Of a DNA stretch of 64,000 bases, positions 1-11,976 are shown piece after piece. Location of the stretch: NCBI GenBank assembly GCA_963576735.1, contig OY755177.1:15872001-15936000 (forward strand), given 5' to 3'. Both the position numbers and the translations under genes were made by a program. The notes beneath the pieces are model-generated. The model saw only the letters and a program-made list of their open reading frames with translations, searched no databases and was not told the DNA's origin. Origin of the DNA: Bedellia somnulentella (taxonomy: Eukaryota; Arthropoda; Insecta; Lepidoptera; Bedelliidae). Every line of letters begins with the position of its first letter. The first letter of the stretch is position 1.

Positions 1-225
1 CATCAACGCCATCTACAGAGCTCTAGGAAACTATGTTGTTTTTATATTTCTCAAAAAGAAAACCCCTCATTATAAAAATACGAATCAAACTAAATAAAAA
101 CTCAATCCATACGACTATATAACCTTCTTGCTAAGGTAAATAAAAGTTGTTAAAACCATTAACAATAAATTAAATCACTTCTACTAATCAATTGAGGAAA
201 GAAAAAATCCGACACCAACAGAACT

Positions 226-285
226 TGAACCCGCAGTTCAGTTGGCAGAGCTGTCAGATGTCAGATGTCGCGGGTTCAAGTCCTG
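226..285 (+). other. Degenerate tRNA-like remnant
   Basis: A short stretch reads like the D-arm (CAGTTGGCAGAGCT) and the T-arm/B-box (GTCGCGGGTTCAAGTCC) of a tRNA, separated by a duplicated CAGATGT motif. There is no matching acceptor stem, so it is not a working tRNA gene. It resembles the tRNA-like units found elsewhere in the window (18857, 29775, 50002). The rest of 1-364 shows nothing recognisable. Confidence 0.4.
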
Positions 286-367
286 TAATAAAAAAAACAT
301 GTGCATGAGAGTCAACTAGATAGAAGAGTTCGGTCGTTTATTAAAGGTGTAACGTAATAAATATGAT

Positions 368-645
368 ACGCGTGATAGCTCAGTGGGTAGAAGACCGCTT
401 ATCGTGCAGTATTATTATTCCGGGGTCCACACCAAATTGTTTTTTCCAAAGACTTAATGTGTGGCAAATTTACCATGGTTGTTAACGGTGAGGAAAAACA
501 TCGTGAGGAAACCCACATGGCTGAGTTGTACTTAGTCATGTGACAGTGTATTTGTACAAAACGCCGATAGGCCTGCCCGTGACACGTGAGTACACTGTCC
601 AATCAAAACGTGGATACTCTGAACCGGCGAACGTTTGAGTTTGAG
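368..645 (+). repeat. tRNA-derived SINE, family 1 (3' end deleted)
   Basis: The head carries an A-box-like GTGATAGCTCAGTGGG, followed by the family-1 body (ATGTGTGG, TTGTTAACGGTGAGG, CATCGTGAGGAAACCCACATGG, GACAGTGTATT). The B-box region is degraded. The 3' part jumps from the TGGATACTCTGAAC segment straight to GAACGTTTGAGTTTGAG, so about 60 bases of the usual 3' region are missing. Other copies lie at 18424, 22744, 45636, 47376, 51183, 59247 and 61398. Confidence 0.8.
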
Positions 646-1258
646 TAATAAATATGTGTGTATTCAATCACTTGATGATAAAAGTGATGCTAATGACATG
701 GTTTTCAACATTATTTTAAGGATTTTAGATAAAATAACGCTATGATTATCTTTTGACGTAAAACTGCAATTGTTTGACATTCAATCGCCTTCCAAAGGCA
801 TACGTTTTGGCACTTATTGATGAAATAATGAGCTATGAGCTTTACTTAATTGAATTTCTTATTTGAAATGGTTTGCAATTCACATCATCTTTATTAAACT
901 TTAAGTTTTTTTTTTCGTTGCACACCAAGATTTTTACTGCTGTCATTGATAGAGTTAAAGTTAAGTAATCTTTAAGAAATCATAATTTCATAATTAGTTG
1001 TTTTAAATGAAAAATATTTATATACGTCTTTTATACTTTGTTTATAATCAATTAAAAACTTATAAAAACACAAAAAAAAACTTTAAATAACGAATTATAA
1101 AACTACTTATACTCACGGCCCAGTCCGGCTTCCCACGGGTAGAATAGCATCTACGCATTAATTTAAGCTAAGCAATAAATTTTTAGAAGACAAATATTGG
1201 ACTACTAGAGGACTTTCGACCTCGAGGACGATCGTAATTTATAAACACGTTTTTATAC
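646..1258. other. No gene seen
   Basis: AT-rich sequence without a supportable ORF. Only a short piece at about 1112-1150 (TACTCACGGCC...CCCACGGGTAGAATAGCA) resembles fused ends of a family-2 SINE. Confidence 0.5.
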
Positions 1259-1260
1259 AC

Positions 1261-1735
1261 CAGGCCCCTATTTCACCACTCTGACAAGTCTGACAATTGT
1301 CAAGAAAAACTATAACTACACCGATTTCATTTATTAATTATTTAATACTTGTTTTGCTTATCCAAAATTGTTTCTTAAACGCAAATTCAGAGAAATTTAT
1401 TCGTTGTCTATACATTCTCCTATATGCAAATTCATCTAAATCACTATCACTGCCACTACTACTGCTATTGCGGAGCGTCATTTTGTAACTCAAAAATACT
1501 ACAATTGTAACACTAGCCCCCACGCTAGCCACACAGCCTCGATATCATGTCAATAATTTCCGACAAATCTACAAATATGTCGAGTTGGAAAATGTATCCT
1601 TGTTTCACAACATAATTGTTGTTAGATTAAGTTATCGACAATTGTAACATTATGCCGGTCATGTTTAGAAGTATTTCACCTGTCACTGACATATTTCAGT
1701 CGACATATGTCACTGACAATTGTCATGTTGGTGAA
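1261..1735. mobile_element. PIF/Harbinger-like MITE
   Basis: Terminal inverted repeats GGCCCCTATTTCACCA (left, near 1263) and its complement (right, ending near 1733) bound about 470 bp, with further shared TGACAATTGTCA motifs just inside both ends. The 3-bp sequence CAG flanks both sides if the first bases are counted as target duplication. A short minus-strand reading frame inside resembles a Harbinger transposase N-terminus. The sequence directly right of it continues into a SINE fragment. Confidence 0.7.
1338..1482 (-). pseudogene. Relic of Harbinger-type transposase N-terminus
   Basis: A frame of about 48 residues starts MTLRNSSSSGSDSDLDEF and continues with YRQRINFSEFAF. A serine/acid-rich start followed by a (Y)R.RINF..F.F motif is what I associate with HARBI1-like nuclease N-termini, where the next block is the F.LSK segment; here FWISKTS follows and the frame then stops. 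It lies inside the MITE at 1261-1735. The catalytic part is absent, so this can only be a relic. The assignment rests on family resemblance only. Confidence 0.45.
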
Positions 1736-1769
1736 ATAGGGGCCAGGTGACATTATTGTGACATTATTG

Positions 1770-1880
1770 TCACCTGGTGTTCAGAATACCTATCTACGTT
1801 TTACTTAGATAGTGTACTCATGTGTCAGTTGGTAGGCCTACCGCCGTTTTGTTCAAATGCAAATGAAAAGGTACATAGGT
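1770..1880 (-). repeat. SINE family 1 fragment
   Basis: Minus-strand piece covering the GTCACCTGGTGTTCAGAATACC...GTGTACTCATGTG...AGGCCTACCGCCGTTTTGT segment of family 1. Both ends are missing. Confidence 0.7.
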
Positions 1881-2199
1881 GTCGGCCCGATTAGGTATTT
1901 AAACCCACGCCTTTCTGGTTTATATGCTTGGTTGTATGTTTGTTATGTTGGATGGTGAGATCTATCAATAATAATCAAGTTAGGTTAGGTAAGGTAACAA
2001 GAAGGAACATTTTTTTACGAAAACTAATCTTTTTATTTAATCTATACATAGTCAACAAGAGCAACTAGAGACTTCATTTTATTTAAAAGGGCATTACGCA
2101 AGCTCACTTCTCCTCAAAGGAGGAGGAGGAGTTCCAGTTACTTTTTTTATTATTTTCATACTGTAAATTATAGTAATATGTAAAATTTTCGATTTCAGC
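1881..2199. other. No gene seen; intron or flank of the 2200-3734 exon
   Basis: AT-rich. It contains a pyrimidine-poor GGAGGAGGAGGAG tract near 2120 and the branch/acceptor region TTTTCGATTTCAG leading into the exon at about 2200. No convincing upstream coding exon was found. Confidence 0.4.
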
Positions 2200-3734
2200 T
2201 TGCAGCAGCTTCGATTCTCTCTGATCTTAGTTCTGCAATAACTACATTAAAGGATGGTTTTGGACGACTTCTGACTGATGTTGTAGAGGATGTAAAAGTG
2301 ACTATAGATTGTACTATTTTCTCTATGGAACATATGCTTAGGCTAAAGGCAAATGAACTAGAGTATCAGAAAAAATGTAAATCGAACAAAAATATTCCGA
2401 AAATTGATGGCCATAAACATCAACCTGAAGCGGTTTTAACAGAGTTGCATAAGGCTACAGAAGATATAATAGCAGCTCAAGATGAATTTGTCGAAAAAAC
2501 CGAGAAGAAACTCGATTCATCCCTGAGCAAAGTAGAAGAAGATCTTTGTAAGAATTTAGAAAAAAAGCTAGGCCACTCTTATGGTCAATTTGGGAATATC
2601 AAACAAATTTTAAAGAAAAAAACCGATCGGTTGAATGATATAAATGCCGTGCTCAAAACAAGTTTAGACAAGTTATCATCTGATATGAATACTAAATACG
2701 GCGGCGATGATAATACAAGCCAGCCGACTGTAGACAAAGTTTACAACAATTTACTGAATCTGCAGCATGCCAAAGTTAACTCAGATAATGAAAATAATAC
2801 TGAAGGTATAGATCATATTTTTGATAAAGTTGTCGGTATTATAAAATCTGACGATTCAATACAAAATGATAATGAAATAGCTGCTGACAAACAAAATTCT
2901 AGCAATAGTGTATCAATGTATATAAACAATGGATCTTCTTATATTAATGAAACAAAAACTAATAACACTTATTACCCACTTATGAAAAAAACTGAAATTA
3001 AAGCTGAAGATAATGTTAATGAAACGCAAAGAGAATCCGATGACAGTAAAAATATATTCATTTTACCTAAACAACTTGATGCTCAACCTCTAAGTTTAGG
3101 CAAGCTAAAGAGTACAGACTCAATAATAAAAACAGAAATCAAAAACATTGAAAAGGAGGTTGTGAGTCAGTTTGAAAATGACAGAGACACACTGCTTAAA
3201 ACTTTCAAGATCGGAACTAAAACTGATGATGAAAACCAAATTTTAAATGCCAGTAAAAATAAAAAACATAAAACACCTAAAGTCAATATGCAAGCAAAAC
3301 AAAAACAATTTAATACAGGAAAAGAAAACGCAAGTTTACAGGATGCTGATGATGCTATAGAACCTTCAAGCACTCTGCAAGCAAGAAATAACAAACATGA
3401 TAGAAATATAACGATAAATTCAACCAAAGATGTGGCTTCCAAAATACGTGGCCCAATCATTTTACCAAAATCTAAAGGTAATGAAACTTTACACAGTATT
3501 TTGAAAACGAATTCTGCCGCTAAACTCCAAAGCATTCCTAATTCGATAAGTCAACTTCCTCCCGAATTTGCCAAATTTTTCAATATAGAAGCTGAGTCGC
3601 CAGAGTCACGGAAGAAACTCCTCAAGGAAACTAACAAGATGAAGAAGAAACGAAAAGAAGCTGAAGTTGTCATGAATTATGTACTTAATGATCCAGCAAA
3701 CAAGAGGAAAAATATATTTGAATATTTTACATAA
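2200..3734 (+). CDS. Terminal exon of an unrecognised charged, coiled-coil-like protein
   Basis: An open frame of about 510 codons runs from an acceptor-like TTTCGATTTCAG to a TAA at 3732-3734. The frame is open upstream of the first ATG (2325) back to that acceptor, so I read it as a last coding exon rather than a single-exon gene. The first ~75 residues are moderately hydrophobic and helical in look (LAAASILSDLSSAITTL). The next ~90 are K/E/L-rich with heptad-like spacing, the middle is very N/D/S/K-rich, and the last ~100 contain a P-I-I-L-P-K motif, the LPPEFAKFF segment and a basic stretch before the end. No known domain was recognised. It lacks transposon-like motifs, and its base usage is AT-rich like the surrounding DNA. 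The upstream exon(s) were not found. Confidence 0.6.
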
Positions 3735-3900
3735 GTATAAAATTATTATTTGTAAATCCCTATAAAATATGTTATTTTTTAAAATCAAGCTGCAATTGCT
3801 AAGACAAAGAAAATCTCTTGTTCAAGAATACTGTATATTTTAGTAAAGACTTACAGTTGTAGTGGCAAAAAAGTAAAGCTGGCTGAGCTTTTTAATTTAT

Positions 3901-3906
3901 AATAAA
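3901..3906 (+). promoter_or_regulatory. Candidate polyadenylation signal
   Basis: AATAAA lies 167 bases after the stop codon of the 2200-3734 exon on the same strand. It is the first clear match downstream. Confidence 0.4.
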
Positions 3907-4290
3907 ACAGCTGCGATAAGTAATCAATATAAAGAGGTATATATTAGATACACTTTGCACCGAATATATTAACAGCATTGTTTACTCTACATGTAGCCAA
4001 TATACTCTCACTTATTTTACTTATTGGAAGGTAATACAAACTATTGGCACTTTGTACTATCTTGACAAAACTTTCTTACTTCTATCAGATACAGGTCAAA
4101 AAGCAGATGATTTAAATATATAAGTCGATAAACATAAAATCAAAATGCCTTAATTCAAAATACATAACGGATTAAATACAGAAAGTCGAAAAGTCTTCTT
4201 AAATAATAAGTAAAGATAACATAGTGGACGAAAAACTTAAAATCAGAATGCATAAGATTATAATGCATAAGTTTTATATTCATAATATCA

Positions 4291-4545
4291 ACATACATAC
4301 ATACATACATATACTCACGGCTATCAATCCCTAGAAGGGGTAGCCAGAGCTATGGAATAAAAAAATTCCTCGGCCACTTTTGGAAAATTGAGTGGGGAAA
4401 AGATGGTAAAGTAAAGGTTGTTGGTGATGGGTTTCCAACCGCATCGCCCAAAAATCCCTTAAAAGCCCCAATACCGTTAGTCGCCTCTTACGTACACCCA
4501 TCGGTAGAAACGGGGTAGTGCTATTCTAAGCCGACACTACACGGC
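4291..4545 (-). repeat. TATG-tailed SINE, family 2 (full length)
   Basis: Read on the minus strand it starts GCCGTGTAGTGTCGGCTTAG, passes a B-box-like GGTTGGAAACCC, then the hairpin region GGCTACCCCTTCTAGGGAT, and ends CCGTGAGTATATGTATG(TATG)n. The element is about 240 bp plus tail. This copy serves as a reference for the many family-2 copies in the window. Confidence 0.85.
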
Positions 4546-4844
4546 GTCATAATATCAACTGTCATAAATATGTATTATATTTAACGATCTTGCATTTTCT
4601 TATTATTTTATATTTTTTACCTCTTGACCCTGCGTAATCATATGAAATCTTTATCATATACCTATCAAAAAATGCTATGGCCCGGTTAGTTAATAACATA
4701 ATAGTAGGGGAGCCCAAGAGGCTAAATGGGTAGTGACTTAAGCGCTGCGAGAACCTATTGGATCATAAAGATTAGATACTAAAAAGAAAAAAAGTTCATA
4801 TGATTTAAAGCTCTTTTACTGCCGGGGAAAGTGGGTACTAATTT

Positions 4845-5150
4845 TCAAAATACTCGAGTTGGGCACATAGAGAAGATGGATGATAGAAAATTGGTAAAAG
4901 GGATCTATAGAGCTAGTGTGGATGGTAATGTTAGTAGAGGACGACCACGGAGAACACACTTGGACCAAATTGAGAGTGTGCTCAAAAATGCTGGCGTCCG
5001 AAGTATGAAGAATAAAAGAGCATGTATGAAAAGATTGATGGATGTAAACGAAGCTAGAGAGGTTTGTCAGGATCGTGCGAAGTGGCGATCAATAGTCTCT
5101 GCCTACCCCAATGGGAACTAATGGCGTGAGTATATGTATGTATGTATGTA
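4845..5150 (+). pseudogene. RTE-type LINE, 3' end of the reverse transcriptase ORF with TATG tail
   Basis: The frame (about 90 residues to the stop at 5119-5121) carries GHIEKMDDRKLVKGIYR, a basic RGRPRRTHLDQIESV block and REVCQDRAKWRSIVSAYP, matching the C-terminal tail of RTE/BovB-like reverse transcriptases (FGH..R.D, RGR.R..W.D.I, DR..WR). It is 5'-truncated, as is usual for LINE insertions. It ends TGGCGTGAGTATATGTATGTATGTATG. Homologous fragments are at 37230, 51780, 55083, 58261 and 61955. Confidence 0.8.
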
Positions 5151-5234
5151 CTCGAGTGCGTAAGACATTAATATCGTAAACGTTCACTATTCATTTATAA
5201 GAAGATGGTTTCATGGTAAAGGAAGTGTTAATCA

Positions 5235-5650
5235 AGATTTTTTTAATCTTGATTATCATCATCAGATGAATCATCTTCGTATTCGGAGTTCGAATCAATT
5301 TGATCATCTTGCGTTTCTGTAATCAAAAATGGTTATGTTACTTGACAATATTGCATTTATTTCATGATATTTGTAGTGTATTAAAAAGAAAACATACCTG
5401 ATTCTGGAGTATCCCCTAAAATGTCAGGTGTTATGACGACCTCATATCTTCTGGTAGTTGATTGCCGAGGAACCAAGTCATCTCCACATTTTTCCAGCCG
5501 AAATCTGTTGGTGACATCTCTGTGGCAGTTCGATAGTGGGCATTCCTCCATAAGCATGCAATGTATTGCGTTCGTAATACATGTTGCCGTAGCTCTGATT
5601 GGCATGGTGGTAAATTGCAAGCGTCGTAATTGCGCACGTTTAATGAGAAG
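5235..5650 (-). pseudogene. Broken transposon-associated ORF with acidic C-terminus
   Basis: On the minus strand a block NLPPCQSELRQHVLRTQY...MSPTDFGW resembles a multi-copy insect element protein with an LPP...H.LR..YQ...W...P..FGW pattern (known to me only as an orphan, transposon-associated domain). The frame must shift by one base at an A-run near 5500 to continue into KCGDDLVPRQSTTRRYEVV. A clean donor GTATGT at 5400 and an acceptor TTGATTACAG near 5318 splice this to a short last exon rich in D, E and S (SEYEDDSSDDDNQD) ending in TAA at about 5244. It lies within the TA-flanked element 4704-6775 and is probably its relic gene. Confidence 0.5.
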
Positions 5651-7004
5651 GGCTGTGACGTATCTGAGACTTTGTAGGTTTAATGAATACAAACCAAAGC
5701 GTCATAAATCTACGAACACGACCGCGTTGTATTATATTCATAGAGTAAAGTAATACACTGGATATAGAGAGCCAACTGGCTGGATTTTAATGTCACCTAG
5801 GTTTATAGTGCAAACTTAACGCCATCTCGAAGCATTCCTTCCACCCGAACTTCTGCTACAATATAACCATAACCAACTTAGATGTACTGTCTGTATGGCT
5901 ACGAAAATATAATATGAACATAAACATGTTGAAATCTCTAGCTAGACTTGAGTTTATATGTGAAGTAGTCACCTGTCTTCACCATTTGCCAGAAATTTTC
6001 TTATAGAATTATTGCATAAAATTTTGGGCTTATATACTCTAATAAAGAAGAAATCATACCGCGATGTCGCAATTACCGACAGTGCCATCTATTGATGAAT
6101 ATGCAAATTACGGCGCGCTTTTTTAATAGGTTTCTGGTGGAACGTCAATAGATTGCGCTGTTAAAAACCACAAAGTGACGTTGTAAGGAAGTTTCCAGCC
6201 CCTGATTATATTGTTATTGTGATCAGCTGAGGTGGCATCATGGCCGCAGAAAGCCGAGTGGGGACAGTGCGACAGAGTGAGAAATAGAGAAAGAGCGAGA
6301 AGGGGAGAGAGGCGCGGAGTGGGAAATACATAGTTCTCAGCACCTGCACGTACCTCACTTTATCAATAATTTTATCTTTTTTACGTTGTAGAAATCGTCA
6401 GATTATATTATATCCGTAATTTTTACATGGTTTCCTTCAATTAAAAAAAAAATAACCGCGCTCGAATACTTCTAGGTGACGTTTTTTTTTGCAAACTAAT
6501 TACTCGCTTATTCTCTTATATCATGGTCAAATCGTCAGAATATTGAAATTAACGCTTTTTCCATGTAATTAACTTATTTTCTATTAATCTGACGAGCTCG
6601 AATTAATTTGAGGATCGTTTTTTTTTTACTAATCTGATTGGCTACCCTAGACGCACCCTTCTATATTAAGGGTTAATATAGTGGTGGTCGTTCGTAACAG
6701 GGTGCAAGGTCTCCTCCCTTATATTATTCTGTCGGGCTTAAATAAAACCCAAAATCCCCTCTTGGGCTCCCCTACTATAAGCATAGCAATAGCAATGCAT
6801 AGCTTCGCGACTATATTCGATTTCTTCGGTATTTTCTTCAACGATCAGATTTAATGTTCAGCAGCATTTAATTTACGCAATTTATTAAACAATATGCATT
6901 TCAAGTTCATATATTTTAAACTTATAACGAACAACTTAATTAATTTGTTCCCGTAAACCGAAATTAATTATTTCCCGTGTCGTGTTCTGTGTCAGTTAAA
7001 AATA

Positions 7005-7246
7005 TAGCACTGCCCTATTTCTTCCCGTGGCGTGGGTTGGAAGAGTTGGCTTTTTAAGTGATTCTTCGGCGATGCGGTTGGAGACCCACGACAAACCAAG
7101 GTTGTTTGTCGTGGGTCTCCAACCGCATCGCCGAAGATAAGTGATTTTACAATCTTTTCCCAATTAAACTTCCAATTCTAGTTCTGATGCTCCGGCTACC
7201 TGTTTTTGGGATTTATAGCCACTAGAATATTATGTATGTATGTATG
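7005..7246 (+). repeat. SINE family 2 copy with internal inverted duplication
   Basis: Plus-orientation family-2 copy ending ATTATGTATGTATGTATG. Its B-box-like segment is present twice in opposite orientation, giving arms 7063-7096 and 7104-7137 that are perfectly complementary over 34 bp with a 7-base loop. Confidence 0.75.
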
Positions 7247-7854
7247 AAATGAAAAACATCAAAATTCTATGGTGTAACGATTTTATTAACAATATAAATA
7301 GTTAATTACAAACTTAAACTACAATTGAGCTACACTCTACGCCGAGCAGTCAATGTGCTTATTTCGTATTCAATCTACAATATTGTATTCCATTTAATAA
7401 TTCATAATTTATTTAAGAGGCCAATGGCAGGTGTGTCTTGTGATACGATAGCAGTCAAACAAATACCGAAAGTACAGTATGTTATATTTATGTACGTATG
7501 TTATATTTTTTTAATTATGCATGTATCCTGATTGCGCGTTCGCAAAGAAATTAAAAAATTGATTCATGAGATACTATAAATAAACATTTCCGAGAAAGAG
7601 TTTTGGCTGGTTCAAGTTTTGCATAGTACCAGTAGCTGCTAGGTATCATCCAAGACAAACTGGCACCTCTCATTACATAGAGTATCGCACCAAAATACAT
7701 CTCTATCATTCAGCAACACACTCGTTCTATTCCTAACTAACTAGCACTACGAGTAATTGAGTGCGTTCATTTACCGAGTTACTTTAATCAGCGCTTACTA
7801 AAGTCCAGTTATACATATTATAATGTAATGACAAAATACTTACCTGATCATTCC
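7247..7854. other. No gene seen
   Basis: AT-rich, no supportable ORF, no recognised repeat. Confidence 0.4.
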
Positions 7855-7864
7855 ATAACCTATT

Positions 7865-8115
7865 TCCAAAGCATACAGACAGACAGAGATATTATATTAT
7901 ATACAGATCAAGTTAACCCCAAACTAAGTGAGACTTGTATTATAGGATACTAACTCAACGATATATTTAATAAGATATTATACACATTTAGGTATCATAC
8001 AAGACTAAGAAACAATCATTTTTTCTCATGACATAAACGTTGCTCTCAGCGGAGATCAAACTCAAAACCACCGGTCCGAGAAGCTAGTCACTTAACCACT
8101 CGGCCACGGACGTCG
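7865..8115 (-). repeat. tRNA-derived SINE, family 3
   Basis: On the minus strand the head reads GACGTCCGTGGCCGAGTGGTTAAGTGACTAG with a degenerate B box (GAGTTTGATCTCC), followed by a body with ATGTCATGAG, GATTGTTTCTTAGTCTTG and GTTGAGTTAGTATCC. A second copy in plus orientation lies at 52295-52520 and matches across head and body. Confidence 0.7.
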
Positions 8116-11100
8116 TCTTTGCATGAATGTCTTTATACTGTTGGAGTTTATTTTTAAACTTGAGGGTTAAAGGACTATTAGAAGCGTCAACCAGATTAAC
8201 TCGGTAAATCAATCGTTATTATTTTTTTACACATAAAGCTTTATTTATTTTGCATTTTTTATTATTCGTTTCTTTATTTTTGTACAAATTTTCTTAATAA
8301 ATGTAGGTTTAGCATATGTTGTTTATATTTCAATTCCTATTGTTAAGACGTTCATTCGACTCTTATATGTATATGATCAGCTGGTTGTTGGTACAATGGC
8401 AAGCAAATGTTGGTAGTGGCAGTTTCAGCTGTAGCTACTTTCATTTGTTGAGATTGTTTTGCAACGAAAAATATGTTTATCTTTTGTATTAAATCTTGTT
8501 TGCGGTTGAATTTATATCTAAAAGATAAACTAAAATTTTCTGGGTTAGAAACTAATAAATAAATTGTGCACATCGATTGAGTGTGTCTTCAATATCTTTA
8601 ATAAATGTAGTTATTGAGCAATAATAATAAATGAAAATATTTCTTAGATTTTCCATCAATCTATTTCCAGTTAAGTTTACCGTCCAAAAAATCAATTTAA
8701 TAGAAACATGGGATATGGTAAAAACAAAATTAGGCAGAATCAGAAACTGACAGAGAGAAACAGAGTTCAAATCTTGTTTTAAATGTTAAACACATTTTTA
8801 AACAATACTTCAGAAGATCACCATTTATATTTTTGATGATGAAAAACTATTCACCGTAGTTTACCAGCATCTACCGTCATATGCCACTACATACGTACAT
8901 ATTAGCACAATACTGCATATAAGAAAAGTGCCATAGTGAATTCGTGCCTGTTGAACTATGGCGATGTTGGATGGGCATGGTACTTCAATTCGTAGTAAAG
9001 AACTGTCATCGGTCGTACATACTAACACTTAGAATACATAATTATTGTATATAAATACACATATAAAAATCACGACTGCGTAAATAAATGTTGTTTTACA
9101 AACCAACATTTCATGTTGAAACCAAATAGGCGAGTTACAACCCACAACAATGATTACAACTATATTCCGTGTTCCTTCCTCGCCTATTCTTATTACAAAT
9201 GTTTAAGACTTCTTCAATAATAAATATTTTGTGTTATAAATATTTCAAAACTAGACAATTATAATAATTTGCTTCTTTTTCTAGGTTTTACTTAATATTA
9301 AATTATTTACAGTGAACATGTTCTATTCTACGACAAAATGAAATATGAAAGATTTAGATTTAATTAAGTACCTATTAGTTAGATTAGATTACTTAGATTT
9401 ATATTAGTTATTTAGTTCTAAGATTCGATTATAGGGTAATTTTAGTTATACAGCATTTTTTACTGCTATTTAATTAAAAATACATTTAGTATTAAATTAT
9501 CTAGTTTAGTTAAAATTCTACTAGAGAGTGAGAAAAGAGTTGCAGGAAAGTTGAAAATAGTGTTTATTTGGAAACATTTGAAGAGCCTTCTCACGGATGT
9601 TTATTGTTAGTGTGAAATATTTGTTTTGGTTGATTGATTCGAATATATACGACGTTTTGTAGCACTCATTGATACCTTGTTTGTATTATGTAGGAAATAC
9701 TACCATATTGGAAACAAACATGTGATTTAATTGATTTTAATACAATAAGTAGTCGGCTATGATTTTTAACCAATTAATACTATCTATGGCAGTTTATGAC
9801 TATGTATATAACACTTTTGGAAGCCAAACGTACAAAAAGTTAATTTCTGAAACAACGGTAATTGCTTCATCAATTCGGTTTATTTCACATAGTTTAGTTG
9901 TGACAACCAACCAAAATCAAATTGAACACATATCATTCACACTTCCTTGGAATTGGTGAGTTTTCAAGTTCTTTGAACTCCTCGTCTTCGTCCAATCGAT
10001 GTACAAGTAAATACTATGATCATTGATGTGTCGATTCTACCTAACACGATTAGCTATAAACCTACATAGTTTATTGTTCTAATCTAATGCTAGATATTTT
10101 ATGTTTGAACACAGGCCTTATTCAATTGGTGGTGTTTCGTAGTGGTTTTTATGATTTCATAAGATTCATACCATGGAATATATTCATTCAATGAATTTAA
10201 TTATTATTGTAAGCAATAAGCTACCAAAAATAATATCTTTCACAAATTCGTCAGTGCGGTATTTATAAATAAAATATGAATGTTGTGCCAATAAAAGTTG
10301 GACATGGCAATATTGGCGTTAAAACATGTATAAACATCAGTCTGACTTTAAGAAAAGTGGGGCATTTGTGTGTATAATTTAGGATTTACTTTTATAATTT
10401 GACAGGCATATAAGGAACTCTTTTAAACAGTTCCTTAAGACTACTCGTACTTTGTATAAATCATATCAGTCGCTACAGGCGCTAGGCGTCCGCGTTTATT
10501 TAATTAGAGATATGATGAGAATGACACCTTATTGCTTAAATACTATTTATGTTACACTTAATCCTATTCGTTAATAATTTTGGCTAAACTGCCATTCTAT
10601 GTTTTTAGAACTTTGGTCGTAAATTTTTGTGCCAGGCTGAAGATTTTGGTTCTATAGTAATAAGTCAGATCACCAGTCTGAAGTTTGAGCTCTGCTTTAA
10701 ATAACTAATTGAGATACAAATGAAGAGTAATTCATTTAACTTTTTCAAACTTATGTGGCTCGTTGGATTGGGAGAATAACTTCTAGCTCAATTACTTAAA
10801 CATGAGTCTGAAGTTATATATTGACTGATTCTCGAGTCTAAAGTATAATTTTAAAGCACTTTCCATAGGCCATTAAACCTTAAATGGATTCTTGAATTGA
10901 ATCAAGCATTCAACACTTTCTAAGGTTAGTTTTAAATCACATGATAACGCGAGAAGTATAATAAATACTGAACTTCTTAAAACTACTTTAAAATAAGTTG
11001 GAAATGACCAATTTGATAAAATTATGCAACAACTTTGATTAGACCTTCAGCTGGTATGGCAGTATTAGACACTCGAGACTGGAGTATTGAGTAGGTTTCA

Positions 11101-11528
11101 GACAATAATAGAAGATCTAGTACTGGTAAGTAGAAAAGTGTCGTGGAATAGAACACGCGCGGGCGGGACGGGTGTGCGTTTCTCAGAAGCTAATAGTCGT
11201 CGTGCAAACAAAGCATTACCCTTCATACACGTACTATTGAAGGTATGAATCCTTATGTATCAGAACACGGAAAACCCATGAAGGAGAATACCATAAGAGT
11301 ATTTGTGGACATGTTTAGCAGCGGCCAGTGTCCAGCCGCGGGCGACTTTTGACTCGTGATGATAATATTATGAAGTACTCATTAAAGATTACCAATCCAA
11401 ATATATTTCCGCAGGCACTTCTCACTTTTTACTGATACTGCTTTAAAATAGTTGACAAGTAAGCATTTTCAAAGTAAATGCATGATCGTTTTGTTTGCAC
11501 GATTACCAAAATATTACAAAGTCTATAA
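8116..11528. other. 3.4 kb without recognised gene
   Basis: AT-rich sequence with only short open frames and no recognised domain, exon or repeat boundary. It lies 3' of the receptor gene, between it and the left repeats. Confidence 0.4.
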
Positions 11529-11534
11529 TTTATT
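11529..11534 (-). promoter_or_regulatory. Candidate polyadenylation signal of the receptor gene
   Basis: Minus-strand AATAAA about 440 bases downstream of the receptor stop codon. The true cleavage site cannot be decided from sequence alone. Confidence 0.3.
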
Positions 11535-11976
11535 CATTTTCCATTACAAAATCAGTGCTTATTTTATGAGCAGTAACATTATTTAAAAATAAAACTTTAC
11601 GTATTTCATTTTATATAAAAATGTAGAAATAATTCGTGTTCAGTTCAAATAATTTTCATTAATTCAAAGTGAATAAGAAATTTAATAAAGAAGGCTTTTA
11701 AAAGAAAACTATTATGCCTTAAAATATGTAAGGTATTTTGTACATTGTATTTGGCACAAATATATCACAAAATGAATAGAACTTGAAAAAATATTAAAAT
11801 GTTACGAAAATAAACGTATATTTTTTTACATACCAAACTGAATATTGAAAATATATAATTAGTCTACTTTAAAAATATCCTACTAATAAAATATTTTGTA
11901 AAAATATCTAAAACATCGTCACACCTAAAAGGTGCCTAAAAAGTACACAACGTATTACTGCTCATAAAATTTAAAT

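Larger units (their letters stand above)
4704..6775. mobile_element. 2.07-kb TA-flanked DNA transposon remnant
   Basis: Terminal inverted repeats GTAGGGGAGCCCAAGAGG at 4704 and its exact complement ending at 6775, each flanked by TA (4702-4703 and 6776-6777). Inside are an RTE LINE 3' fragment (4845-5150) and a minus-strand broken coding region (5235-5650). The TA duplication points to a Tc1/mariner-like or other TA-targeting superfamily; I could not assign the family further. Confidence 0.7.
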
